DNA from: Bordetella parapertussis
GTDB taxonomy: Bacteria > Pseudomonadota > Gammaproteobacteria > Burkholderiales > Casimicrobiaceae
Assembly (NCBI GenBank): GCA_943331295.2
Contig: CALQLA020000013.1
Location: forward strand, 37,055-101,054
Length of the DNA: 64,000 nt
Direction: 5' to 3'
Part shown: piece by piece, positions 50,418-61,158 of the stretch
Position numbering within the stretch: position 1 is the first letter of the stretch
How the letters are laid out: each line of letters starts with the position of its first letter
Notes under the pieces: generated by a model
Database searches by the model: none
Seen by the model: the letters and a program-made list of their open reading frames with translations, nothing else
Told to the model about the DNA's origin: nothing
Program-made: the position numbers and the translations under genes

Positions 50418-50672
50418 GGGTTTGGCGAGGCCTGACGCATGAGTTGAGGGGCGCGCCGCAAAGGCGTGCAACGAGTTGAAGTCCTTCCCCGGTGCGTCGC
50501 CTCGAATGCGTGGAATGGCCTCCCCCGGCTCGAGCGGCATCGACCGTGCCAGATTGGAAATGGGCTCAAATCCAGTCGCCCGGAGGACGCGGCGTGATGA
50601 AGACTACTACCGTCGGCCGCGGCTTGGCAACGAGCGTGTTCACGCTGCACGGAGGGTCCCCTCGCGCGAAAA

Positions 50673-51080
50673 TCAGGCGTCGTTTCGGCTGCCCTTGTTC
50701 CGCGTCGGCGGAAAGTACCACCAGCCCGCGAGGACCAGCGCGGCGAAGAGGGTGTACGCCAACGCGAAGAGCCAGGAGGGAGCCTCGTAGAAGATGATGC
50801 GCTGCAGCCAATGCTCGATGAAGCTCCTCGTGTAGCCGGAGGCGCCCGCCCGAACCCTCAGCCAGGATTCCAATGTGGTGAGAGGGCACAACTCTCCGAG
50901 CCAGGCTTGTGCCGCGACGAATGCGATGGCTCCGAGATGGGCCAGCCGGAACCACCAGCCGTCGACCCAGAGCCAACCGAGCCGGCTTCCGGTGACAACG
51001 AGCACAAGCCCTCCGACGACGAACACGACGACAGCGAAGTGCACGACGAGCACGGCATCGGCAAGAAGCTGGTACGGCAC
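50673..51080 (-). CDS. DUF2784-like membrane protein
   Basis: VPYQLLADAVLVVHFAVVVFVVGGLVLVVTGSRLGW...CPLTTLESWLRVRAGASGYTRSFIEHWLQRIIFYEAP. Confidence 0.82.
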   Translation of the reverse strand: MPYQLLADAVLVVHFAVVVFVVGGLVLVVTGSRLGWLWVDGWWFRLAHLGAIAFVAAQAWLGELCPLTTLESWLRVRAGASGYTRSFIEHWLQRIIFYEAPSWLFALAYTLFAALVLAGWWYFPPTRNKGSRNDA

Positions 51081-51169
51081 TGCGGAGGTTCCCTCGACGC
51101 CTGACCTGACGGTTAACCGGCGGCTCGCGGGGCGCGAAGCGCCGCCCGCGGGACGTCCGTGTCGAACGC

Positions 51170-51355
51170 CGGTCTTGAAACCGGCTTGCTGGCCAATGCT
51201 GTTCAGCGTGCCGGGCGCGAGTTCGTCGCCCGGTCTTCCGGGCTGGTCGCGCGGGCCGGCTTCGCAGGGTGCCTGAATTGGCGGTGGCTCCCACGCGTCG
51301 CGACCAGGGCCCAGCCTTCGTCGGAGAGCCGCCGAAGGATATCGCTGACTTTCAC
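51170..51355 (-). pseudogene. HicA-like toxin, frameshifted
   Basis: GTG start VKVSDILRRLSDEGWALVATRGSHRQFRHPAKPARA; next frame GRPGDELAPGTLNSIGQQAGFK; together they match the HicA pattern (GSHxQFxHP...LxxGTLxSIxxQAG). Confidence 0.75.
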
Positions 51356-51665
51356 CCCAAGAATTATGCGCTTTCCGGTTGGATTGGCTCAACTCGCGGC
51401 CTGACTCCAATTGGACTACCGGAGCGACGGACCGCCAACCGTCAGTCCGCTGGGCGACTGAAGCAGGAACAAGGAAAAAACCCAAGTGCTCGGCGTCGAA
51501 GGCGCATTGCGCCGTCGGTTCGAGCGGGCGCACGCGCCGCACGCGGCGGATCCTGCCGAAGGGCAGGGCGCGGTCCGGCTCACGAGCGCACTCGCGGCGA
51601 AGTATCCGGCCGCGGCAGGGGAGCGGGGCTGGCAGTACGTGTTCCCCGCCCGCCGGCGCGGCGAC

Positions 51666-53066
<1,401 letters not shown>

Positions 53067-53151
53067 CGTTGTTCTCCGGCCGCGGCGGTTGGGCGGCGGT
53101 CAAGGGCGCGGCGACATGCCGCGGTGTTGGGTCGATGGATCTGCGTCGCGG

Positions 53152-53892
53152 TCAGCGCGGTGCCGGCTTGAACCTGATGTCGCCGTACCACGCCTGGATC
53201 GATTCGCCGGTGTTGTCGGTGTCGGACAGAACGCCGTAGGCGGTGAGCTTGCCCGGCTCCTCGCCGAACGCGCGCTTGAAGTCCTCGCGCAGGTTGCGCG
53301 ACAGCGGCTGCCACTTGCCCACGCCGGCCGGCCCGCTCGACGCGACGATCATCTGCACGCGGTTCGTGCGCGGGTTGGGGATCACGGTGCCGGCGGCGCC
53401 GGCAGGTGCCCAGATGTACATCAGCGTCGCGTAGGGCGCCTCGCGGCCCGAGATCGTCTCGGCCAGCGACATCGACGCCCGGTCGCTGAACGACAGCTTC
53501 TTCTTGTCGCCGTCGAACTCGAACACGAGGCGGACGGGAGCGTCCTCCTTGCCCGCCTTCGAGTTGTCGGCGGATTCGATCAGCCGGTTGATCTTCCAGC
53601 GCCACTCGACGACCGGCCACTGCCCGAGGTCGATCGGGATGCGCTGGGCGAGGCCGGTGGCGGCGGCGGACGACACGGCTTCCAGCACCGTCACGCCGTC
53701 GACGTCGACCAGCCGGTAGTCGGTGGGCTTCTTGTTGTCGGTGATCTTGACCGTCTCCCATCCGCGCGGCGGCGCGGCGCCGGGCTTCAGCGACGAGAAC
53801 GGCACGAGGCCGGGAGGTTCCTGCGCGGTCGCGGCGAGCGCGATGGTGGCGCAGGCCAGCGCGAGCGCGGCACGGAACAGGATTCGGAGCAT
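53152..53892 (-). CDS. DUF3047 domain-containing secreted protein
   Basis: GLVPFSSLKPGAAPPRGWETVKITDNKKPTDYRLVDVDGVTVLEAVSSAAATGL; VVEWRWKINRLI. Confidence 0.88.
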   Translation of the reverse strand: MLRILFRAALALACATIALAATAQEPPGLVPFSSLKPGAAPPRGWETVKITDNKKPTDYRLVDVDGVTVLEAVSSAAATGLAQRIPIDLGQWPVVEWRWKINRLIESADNSKAGKEDAPVRLVFEFDGDKKKLSFSDRASMSLAETISGREAPYATLMYIWAPAGAAGTVIPNPRTNRVQMIVASSGPAGVGKWQPLSRNLREDFKRAFGEEPGKLTAYGVLSDTDNTGESIQAWYGDIRFKPAPR

Positions 53893-53907
53893 GACGTCAG
53901 GATGCCG

Positions 53908-56457
53908 CTATACGGGGCGCGAGACAAGGGGCGGGCCGCCGTCGAAGGCCGGCACGTCGAACGCCGCGGGCGCCTTGCCCCGGCGCTGCCGCTCGACCAT
54001 CGTCGTGTATGCGGCTTCGAGGTGGCGGCGAAAGCGCCCGGTGTCGAACAGCGGATGCGTCGCGCGACGGGCCGCCAGCGTCGCGCGCAGGCCGGCAAGC
54101 CGGGCGGGCGTGTGCGCGAGTTCCAGCGCCGTCGCCTCGTAGGCGGCGAGGTCGCCGGTCGCGAGTTCCGGCAGGCCCACCGCGTGGAGCAGGCTCGTGG
54201 CCACGCGCCCCGCGAACGTCGCACCGGTGCAGGTCAGCACGGGCAGCCCCGCCCACAGCGCGTCGCTCGCCGTCGTGTGGGCGTTGTGGGGAAGCGTGTC
54301 GACGAAGAGGTCGGCATGGCGGTGCCGTGCTAGGTGTTCGTCGAGGGGCATCCGCGGCGCGAACACCAGCCGCGAGGGGTCGACGCCACGGGCCGCGGCT
54401 TCGCGCCGAAGGTTGCGCGCGGCGGTCGCGTTGTCCTCCAGCAGCCACAGCACGCTGCCCTCGACACGCCGCAGGAGCCGCATCCAGCGGTCGAAGATCG
54501 GCGGCGTGATCTTGTGGTTGTTGTTGAAGCAGCAGAACACGAAGCCTTCCGCCGGCAATCCGTGCGCGACGCGCGGTGGCGTGTCGGCGGCGATCCGCCG
54601 GCGCGTATCGTTGGGCTGGTAGCTGTCGGGCAGCCGCACCACGCGTTCGGTATAGAACGGCTCGTGGCCGGGCGGGATCACGCGCGCGTCGCCGACGATG
54701 TAGTCGATGTACGGGGCGCCGATCGTGCCCGGAAAACCCAGGTAGTTGACCTGCACCGGCGCCGGCCGGCGCGCGAACACGCCCTGCCGGGCGCGGCCGA
54801 AGTAGCCGTTGAGGTTGACGAGGATGTCGATCCGCCGCCCGTGGATTGCCGCGGCTGCCTCGGCATCGGACAGCCGGGAGATGTCGACCATGTGATCGAC
54901 CGCGGCGTCGATCCGCCGGCGCAGCTCGCTGCCGTCGTCCCAGCCGTTGTCGAACGCGTAGACCTCGAAGCGGTCGCGGTCGTGGCGCTCGAGCAGTTCG
55001 GTGATGAGGATCGCCGTCGCCTGGTGCCGGAACTCCCCGGCGACGTACCCGACGCGGAGCTTCGGGTGGTCGTAGCGCTCGCCCTGCCACAAGGGCGCCG
55101 CTGCCGGATACCGCGCGGCGGCATAGATCTCGGCACAGCGGCGCTCGGCCTGCGCGGACTCCGACACGGGCAGGAAGCCGAACGGCTCCGCCGATTGCCG
55201 CCCCGCCTGGATGTCCGCGTGCAGCGCCGCGGTGAGCGCGGCGTACTGCGACCAGTCGCAGCCCGCCATCTGCGCGTGCAGCAGTTGCCCCTTGGCGAAC
55301 GGATAACCGGGCGCCGCGGCGACGAGGCGCGCCAGGCATGCGGCGGCGTCACCGGCGCGACCCAGTTCGCGCAATGCGATGCCGCAGTTCTGCAGCGCCT
55401 CGGCGTGGGTCGGCGCCAGCGCCAGCGCCCGCTGGTAGCTCGCCACCGCCTCGACGCCGCGGTCCTGCGCGCGCAGCACATTGCCGCGATTCACCAGCGA
55501 GTCGACGAAGTCGGGTCGAAGCGCGAGCGCCCTGTCATAGCTCGCCAGGGCCGCGTCCACGCGCCGCAATTCCTGCAGTGCGTTGCCGCGGTTGTTCAGC
55601 ACCTCGGGGCTGTCGGGCCGGAGGGCGAGTGCGCGGTCGTAGCTCGCCAGCGCATCGTCGTGGCGTTGCAGCGTCTGGAGCGCGAGGCCGCGGTTGCTGA
55701 GCGCTTCCACGTGCGCCGGCCGCAGCGCGAGTGCACGGTCGTAGCTCGCGAGCGCCGCGTCGGGTTGCTGCATCGCAAGGAGCGCATTGCCGCGGAGGTA
55801 CCACGCCTCGGCGTCACGCGGCTGATGAGCCAATGCGCGGTCGAAGCCGGTCAGCGCGTCGGCATGCCGGTCGAGTTGCTGCAGCGCGATGGCACGCAGG
55901 CACAGCGCGTCGGCGTCGTCGGGGGCGAGCGCGATCGCGCGGTCGTAGCTCGCCAGCGCCTCCGGCCACCGGTCGAGGTCGCGCAGCGCGCTGCCCCGGT
56001 TGCACCACGCGGCGGCTGCGGACGGTTGCAGCGTCAGCGCGCGGTCATAGCTCGCGAGCGCTTCCGCCGGCTGCCGCAGCGCCCGCAGCGCGTTGCCGCG
56101 ATTGAAATGCGCGCCGGGGTCGTCGGCCTTCAGCGCCAGCGCGCGATCGAAGCACGCCAGCGCCGCCTCCGGCTGGCCGTGCTTCTGCAGCACGAGGCCG
56201 AGGTTCGAGTGCGCCGCCGGCTGTGCCGGGTTGGCTGCGATCGCCTGCCTGATCGATCGTGCCGCGGCGGCATGGTCGCCCGCCTGGTAGCGCGCGACCC
56301 CCCACAGGTGCAGCGCGTCGAAATGCGTGGGTGCCGCGCGCAGGATCGCCTCGTATCGCGCCTCGGCCTGCGCGCGCTCGCCGCGCTGGTGCAGCGCGAT
56401 GGCCTCGCGGAGCATCGCCGCCAGGGCGTCCGGCGGGCGGTCCGGGTTCGGCGTCAT
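53908..56457 (-). CDS. TPR repeat / SPINDLY-type O-GlcNAc transferase-like protein
   Basis: About nine 34-aa TPRs (LASYDRALALRPD..VLNNRGNALQELRR); C-term VQVNYLGFPGTIGAPYIDYIVGDARVIPPGHEPFYTERVVRLPDSYQPND; FNNNHKITPPIFDRWM. Confidence 0.92.
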   Translation of the reverse strand: MTPNPDRPPDALAAMLREAIALHQRGERAQAEARYEAILRAAPTHFDALHLWGVARYQAGDHAAAARSIRQAIAANPAQPAAHSNLGLVLQKHGQPEAALACFDRALALKADDPGAHFNRGNALRALRQPAEALASYDRALTLQPSAAAAWCNRGSALRDLDRWPEALASYDRAIALAPDDADALCLRAIALQQLDRHADALTGFDRALAHQPRDAEAWYLRGNALLAMQQPDAALASYDRALALRPAHVEALSNRGLALQTLQRHDDALASYDRALALRPDSPEVLNNRGNALQELRRVDAALASYDRALALRPDFVDSLVNRGNVLRAQDRGVEAVASYQRALALAPTHAEALQNCGIALRELGRAGDAAACLARLVAAAPGYPFAKGQLLHAQMAGCDWSQYAALTAALHADIQAGRQSAEPFGFLPVSESAQAERRCAEIYAAARYPAAAPLWQGERYDHPKLRVGYVAGEFRHQATAILITELLERHDRDRFEVYAFDNGWDDGSELRRRIDAAVDHMVDISRLSDAEAAAAIHGRRIDILVNLNGYFGRARQGVFARRPAPVQVNYLGFPGTIGAPYIDYIVGDARVIPPGHEPFYTERVVRLPDSYQPNDTRRRIAADTPPRVAHGLPAEGFVFCCFNNNHKITPPIFDRWMRLLRRVEGSVLWLLEDNATAARNLRREAAARGVDPSRLVFAPRMPLDEHLARHRHADLFVDTLPHNAHTTASDALWAGLPVLTCTGATFAGRVATSLLHAVGLPELATGDLAAYEATALELAHTPARLAGLRATLAARRATHPLFDTGRFRRHLEAAYTTMVERQRRGKAPAAFDVPAFDGGPPLVSRPV
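55430..56260 (-). repeat. 102-bp-period tandem repeats encoding TPR units
   Basis: Sequence like GCGCGGTCGTAGCTCGCCAGCGCC recurs about every 102 bp. Confidence 0.8.
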
Positions 56458-56476
56458 GGCGTGGCGACGACGCGGC

Positions 56477-57190
56477 TCAATTCGACAGCAGGACGTCGGC
56501 GAGCCAGGCGCCGGCCGCGGCGAGGCCGATGGCGAGGAGGTCGTGGTTGGGCTCGTCGTCGCGCGTCTGTGCGAGGTGCAGCAACGCGTCGACCTGCGCG
56601 TCGGCGAACGCGGGGAATGCGGCCGCCGCGGTGCCGGCCGCCGGGATTGCGGCTGCCGCCGACAGCTCGCGCAGCGCCTTCACGACGCCGTCCGGGTCGA
56701 TCAGCGCCACCGGCGTGCCGCAGTGGCCGCATGCGCTGTCCTTCTCGAGGTCGATCGGCGCGCCGCACTGCGAGCAGGCGACCTGCCGGATCGTCTCCCG
56801 CAGCCGCGCAAGCTCCGCCGGCGACGGCGTGCGGATGAAGTTCTTCTGTCGCAGGAACTGGTGGAACGTGATCAGCTGGCCGCGGTCGCGCGGGCAGCGC
56901 CAGTAGGAGAAGCGCGTCGTCCGCTGCAGGTCCTGCGTGTAGACGAGCGGACGCTCGCACGTCGCGCACGAGAACGTCGTCGCCAGCGTGTTGCGGGGCT
57001 TGCCGGCGGCGGCGCCGACGTAGCGGAACAGGTCGATCACCGCCTGCGGCGTGAGGCGAAGGCTGCCGAACTCGGCGAACCAGAACAGGTTGCACGGCGC
57101 GCAGGCCTCGACCTCGATCACCGGCGACGTCCCGACGCCCGGCAGCGCCTGCGGCTCGGTGGCGTGGTTGCAGTTGGGGCAGCGGGTCAC
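56477..57190 (-). CDS. Zinc-ribbon protein
   Basis: CPNCNHATEPQALPG; SCATCERPLVYTQD; CSQCGAPIDLEKDSACGHCGTPVALID. Confidence 0.85.
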   Translation of the reverse strand: MTRCPNCNHATEPQALPGVGTSPVIEVEACAPCNLFWFAEFGSLRLTPQAVIDLFRYVGAAAGKPRNTLATTFSCATCERPLVYTQDLQRTTRFSYWRCPRDRGQLITFHQFLRQKNFIRTPSPAELARLRETIRQVACSQCGAPIDLEKDSACGHCGTPVALIDPDGVVKALRELSAAAAIPAAGTAAAAFPAFADAQVDALLHLAQTRDDEPNHDLLAIGLAAAGAWLADVLLSN

Positions 57191-57283
57191 GAGGCGATTT
57201 TAGCAGCGTGCCCCGGCGCGGGGCTTCCGGCTGGCGGCGGCGCCGGGATACCATTCCCGCCAGCCTGTTTCGGGGAGAGCGCA

Positions 57284-57745
57284 ATGCCGGTGGCAATGGA
57301 ATTGAAGGGACGCGAGTCGGACCTGGGCAGCGGCTTCGTCGTGCGCCGCATGCTGCCTTCCGCGGCGCGGCAGTCGGTGGGGCCGTTCCTGTTCTTCGAT
57401 CACTTCGGGCCGGTGGTCCAGCGGCCGGGCAACAAGTTCGACGTGCGCCCGCATCCGCACATCGGCCTCGCCACCGTCACCTACCTGTTCGAGGGCGCGA
57501 TGAAGCATCGCGACAGCCTCGGCACGACGCAGCGGATCGAGCCGGGTGCGCTCAACTGGATGACCGCCGGCAGCGGCATCGTCCATTCGGAGCGCGCGCC
57601 GGAGGATCTCGCGGCGCAGACTTACACGATGCACGGCCTGCAGCTCTGGGCCGCGCTGCCGCGCGACATGGAGGAGGCCGTGCCGGGCTCGCGGCGGGCG
57701 CTGCCCGCCGACGACACCGAGTTCATCCCGCTGCCCGAACGATAA
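57284..57745 (+). pseudogene. Pirin family protein, C-terminal domain missing
   Basis: FFDHFGPVVQRPGNKFDVRPHPHIGLATVTYLFEGAMKHRDSLGTTQRIEPGALNWMTAGSGIVHSERAPE; stops after 153 aa, just before a REP element. Confidence 0.7.
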
Positions 57746-57755
57746 GAGGTATGGC

Positions 57756-57844
57756 GTAGCCCGGGTTGAGCGCCAGCGAAACCCGGGTGGACGCGGCAAT
57801 GGCCACCGTTGCCCCGGGTTTCGCATACGCTCAACCCGGGCTAC
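57756..57844. repeat. REP/BIME-like inverted repeat pair
   Basis: GTAGCCCGGGTTGAGCGCCAGCGAAACCCGGG ... CCCCGGGTTTCGCATACGCTCAACCCGGGCTAC. Confidence 0.85.
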
Positions 57845-57893
57845 GAAGGCTACAGAACCAACGGGTCGGTGTCCCCGGTGTGCGCCCCGGCAA

Positions 57894-59975
57894 TCACGGC
57901 CGCACGCGAATGTGGTCCGGCGGCAGCTGCGCGCGCCGGCGCGCTTCCATCGCGGCGTACGCGGACTCGATGTGCCGCGTGTAGCGCGCAATGTCGAACA
58001 GCGGTGCCGTCGTCCGGGCCTCGGCCAGCTTCGCGCGCAGCCAGTGGAGTTGCGCCGGATCCATCGCGAGCTCGATCGCACGCTCAACGTACGCTTCCCG
58101 CGTGGCGGCGACGAGCTGCGGCAGCCCCAGCGCATGCAGCAGGCTCGCGCCGACCCGCCCCGCGAACGTTTCGCCGAGGCAGGTCAGCACCGGCAGGCCC
58201 GCCCGAAGGGCGTCGCTCGCCGTCGCGTGGGCGTTGTAGGGCAGCGTGTCGAGGAAGATGTCGGCCGCGCGGTGGCGCGCAAGATGCTCCGCCTGCGGCA
58301 TGCGGGGCGCGAAGACAAGCCGCCCGGCAGCCACGCCGCGCCGTTCCGCCTCCCGCCGCAGCGCGTCCGCAACGCCCGCGTTGTACTCGCGCAGCCACAG
58401 CACGCTGTCGTCGACGGCGCGCAGCACGCGCATCCAGTCGTCGAACGTGTCCGGCGTGAACTTGTGGTTGTTGTTGAAGCTGCAAAAGACGAAGCCCGTC
58501 CGCGGCAGCCCGAGCTCCTTGCGGGTGAAGCGACGGTCGGCGACGGGGCGCCGCGTGTCGTTGGGCTGGAAGCTGTCGGGCAGCAGGACGATCCGCTCGG
58601 CGTAGTGCGGACGGTGCGCGTCGGGGATCACCGTCGCGTCGGCGATCAGGTAGTCGATGTAGGCGGCGCCCATCGTCCCGGGGTAGCCGAGGTAGTTGAC
58701 CTGGACCGGTGCCGCGCGCAGCGCGAAGATTCCCGGCCGCGCGTCGCGCGTGAATCCGGTCAGGTCGATCGCGATGTCGATCTCGAGCGCGCGGGCGAGC
58801 AGGGCCACCTCCTCGTCCGACTGGTCGCGCACGTCGACGAACCGGTCGAGCGCCGCCGCCACGCGGGCGCGCATCGTGTCGCCGGTGTCCGGTCCGAACG
58901 AGAATCCGGTCAGGTGGAATCGCGAGCGGTCGTGGCGCTCGAACAGTTCGACGACGAGGTCCGACACCGGATGTTCGCGGAAGTCCGCGGAAAAATAGCC
59001 GATGCGCAGGCGCTCGTGGGGCGGCCATTCGGCGATCGCCCCGAGGCGGCCGTCCGCCGCGTGCTTGACCCGCACGCAGGTCTCGGCCGCGCGCCGCTGC
59101 AGCGCGAGCGAGGCCGGCGTGCCCACCACGACCAGCGGCGCCGCCGCGGGCTCCCCGCGCTCGATGCGCTCGTACAGCCCGGCAAAGTCGCCGGCGAGGC
59201 CATCCCACTCGCACAGCTGCAACTTGGTGTGCAGCCAGTCGCCGTACAGGAACTCGAAGCCGGGCTTCAGTTCCAGCGCGCGGGCATAGCTCCGAAGCGC
59301 GTCCGCGTGGCGCTTCAAGTCGCCGAACGCGCCGCCCAGGTTGCGATGGATTTCGGGCGAATCGGGTTTCAGGCGCGCCGCCTGCGCATAGCTCTCCTGC
59401 GCTGCCTGGAATTGCTTCCCTGCCGCCTGCGCGATGCCCTGGTTGTTCCAGGCCTCCGCAAAAGCGGGCTTCAGGTGGAGCGCGGCCCGGTAGCTCGCGA
59501 GGGCCTCGTCGTAGCGCCGGAGATCGGCGAGGACCACGCCGCGGTTGTTGTACGCCTCCGCATACTCGGGCCGCCGCACCAGCGCCTCGTCGTAGCTCGC
59601 AAGCGCTGCCTCGTGCTGCCGCAGGCGGGAGAGCGCCATGCCGCGGTTGAAATGCGCGTCGGCCTGGCCCGGGTCGAGCGCCAGCGCCCGGTCGTAGCTC
59701 GCGACCGCGTCCGCCCAGCGACTGGCGCCGGCGAGCGCCAGTCCGAAATTGATGAACGCCCGGGCGACGTTGGGATCGGCTGCCACCGCCCGCGACAGCA
59801 GGTCGACCGCCTCCGCCACCCGGCCGGTCTGGAGCGCGATGGCGCCCGCCAGGTGGAGCGCGTCGAGGTGGTCGGCCTTGGTGTCCAGCACCGCGCGGCA
59901 CAGTTGCTCCGCGGCGGGCAGGTCGCCGCGGGCGTGCGCGGCGAACGCGAGCTTCATTGCCTCAGCGAGGGTCAT
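57894..59975 (-). CDS. TPR repeat / SPINDLY-type O-GlcNAc transferase-like protein (paralogue)
   Basis: VNYLGYPGTMGAAYIDYLIADATVIPDAHRPHYAERIVLLPDSFQPNDTRRP; FVFCSFNNNHKFTPDTFDDWMRVLRAVDDSVLWL; N-terminal TPRs. Confidence 0.92.
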   Translation of the reverse strand: MTLAEAMKLAFAAHARGDLPAAEQLCRAVLDTKADHLDALHLAGAIALQTGRVAEAVDLLSRAVAADPNVARAFINFGLALAGASRWADAVASYDRALALDPGQADAHFNRGMALSRLRQHEAALASYDEALVRRPEYAEAYNNRGVVLADLRRYDEALASYRAALHLKPAFAEAWNNQGIAQAAGKQFQAAQESYAQAARLKPDSPEIHRNLGGAFGDLKRHADALRSYARALELKPGFEFLYGDWLHTKLQLCEWDGLAGDFAGLYERIERGEPAAAPLVVVGTPASLALQRRAAETCVRVKHAADGRLGAIAEWPPHERLRIGYFSADFREHPVSDLVVELFERHDRSRFHLTGFSFGPDTGDTMRARVAAALDRFVDVRDQSDEEVALLARALEIDIAIDLTGFTRDARPGIFALRAAPVQVNYLGYPGTMGAAYIDYLIADATVIPDAHRPHYAERIVLLPDSFQPNDTRRPVADRRFTRKELGLPRTGFVFCSFNNNHKFTPDTFDDWMRVLRAVDDSVLWLREYNAGVADALRREAERRGVAAGRLVFAPRMPQAEHLARHRAADIFLDTLPYNAHATASDALRAGLPVLTCLGETFAGRVGASLLHALGLPQLVAATREAYVERAIELAMDPAQLHWLRAKLAEARTTAPLFDIARYTRHIESAYAAMEARRRAQLPPDHIRVRP

Positions 59976-60178
59976 GCGTTTGGGGCCTCCGTTCCGGGAA
60001 ACCGTGATGCGGGTCGATCGGTTCGACGCGCGGACCGCGGGGACTTGTGAATTGTGACAGGTGCGCGGGCTGTCCCGCATTCCCGGCGCTGTCCGGTTGC
60101 GCAGACCGGTTCGACCGCTGTTGATCCCCGTCAACACCGGGCCCGGCGGGCCGGCCTGCCGTAAGCGTGCCGCCTGCT

Positions 60179-61120
60179 TCACTCGCACCGGTGAATTTCG
60201 ACCGTCGCATGAACAATCTCCTCATGCACGGCAAGCCACTCGCGAACCCGGGTCGGCGTCAGGTGCGGGTCGTGGGTCACGACGCTTAGCGCGCAAGCAT
60301 AGGCGCCCTTGCCGACGCGCCAGACATGCAGGTCCGTAACCTGCGTGTCCCCCGGAGCAGCGTGCTCGACGATGACCTCGCGAATCTCCTCGACCACAGG
60401 GTGGTCCATCTCCCGGTCGAGCAGCACTGCGCTGGTTTCCCGAATCAGGCCGACGGCCCAGATCCCCACCAGCACGGCACCTGCCAGGCCCATCGCCGGG
60501 TCGAGCCACGACCACCCGAACAGCAGCCCGCCGGTGAGCGCGGCGATGGCCAATACCGAGGTGGCCGCATCGGCGACGACGTGCACATAGGCCGACTTGA
60601 GGTTGAGGTCGTGGCCGTTGCCGTGGGCATGATGATGGTCGTGACCTTCGCCGTGATGGTGATGGTGTGCACCGCCAAGAATCCAGGCGCAGGCAATGTT
60701 CACGGCAAGGCCGATGACCGCGATGGCGATGGCCTCGGGGAAGTGAATGGCCTGCGGCTGGAACAGCCTCTCCACGGAACCCGCCACCATCAGGGCGACG
60801 ACGCCGAGCAGGAAGATGGCGCTGGCGAATCCCCCCAGGACTTCCACTTTCCAGGTGCCGAACGCGTAGCGCGCATCCTCCGAATGCCGTCTCGCGGTCC
60901 GATAGGCGAATGCGCTGAGGCCGATGGCGAGCGCATGCGAACTCATGTGCCAGCCGTCGGCCAGGAGCGCCATCGAGTTGAACCACCAGCCGGCAATGAT
61001 TTCGACCACCATCATCACCGCCGTAATCCACATCACGAGCCGGGTGCCACGCTCCGCCGCCGGGTTGCCGACGTCGAAGATGTGCTCGTGGGTCCAGCGG
61101 CTGAGGTCGTTCGTGTGCAT
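60179..61120 (-). CDS. Cation diffusion facilitator (CzcD/ZitB-like) metal efflux transporter
   Basis: MALLADGWHMSSHALAIGLSAFAYRTARR; His-rich loop GGAHHHHHGEGHDHHHAHGNGHD. Confidence 0.95.
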   Translation of the reverse strand: MHTNDLSRWTHEHIFDVGNPAAERGTRLVMWITAVMMVVEIIAGWWFNSMALLADGWHMSSHALAIGLSAFAYRTARRHSEDARYAFGTWKVEVLGGFASAIFLLGVVALMVAGSVERLFQPQAIHFPEAIAIAVIGLAVNIACAWILGGAHHHHHGEGHDHHHAHGNGHDLNLKSAYVHVVADAATSVLAIAALTGGLLFGWSWLDPAMGLAGAVLVGIWAVGLIRETSAVLLDREMDHPVVEEIREVIVEHAAPGDTQVTDLHVWRVGKGAYACALSVVTHDPHLTPTRVREWLAVHEEIVHATVEIHRCE

Positions 61121-61158
61121 GTCTGCCGATTCCCGGTATCAAGTCCGGCGCATGGAAT

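Noticed and set aside
54334-56838. 834-aa plus ORF opposite the TPR-SPINDLY gene
   Set aside because: Repeat periodicity is inherited from the TPR gene on the other strand.
57912-60050. 712-aa plus ORF opposite the second TPR-SPINDLY gene
   Set aside because: Same reason; no start context or domain.
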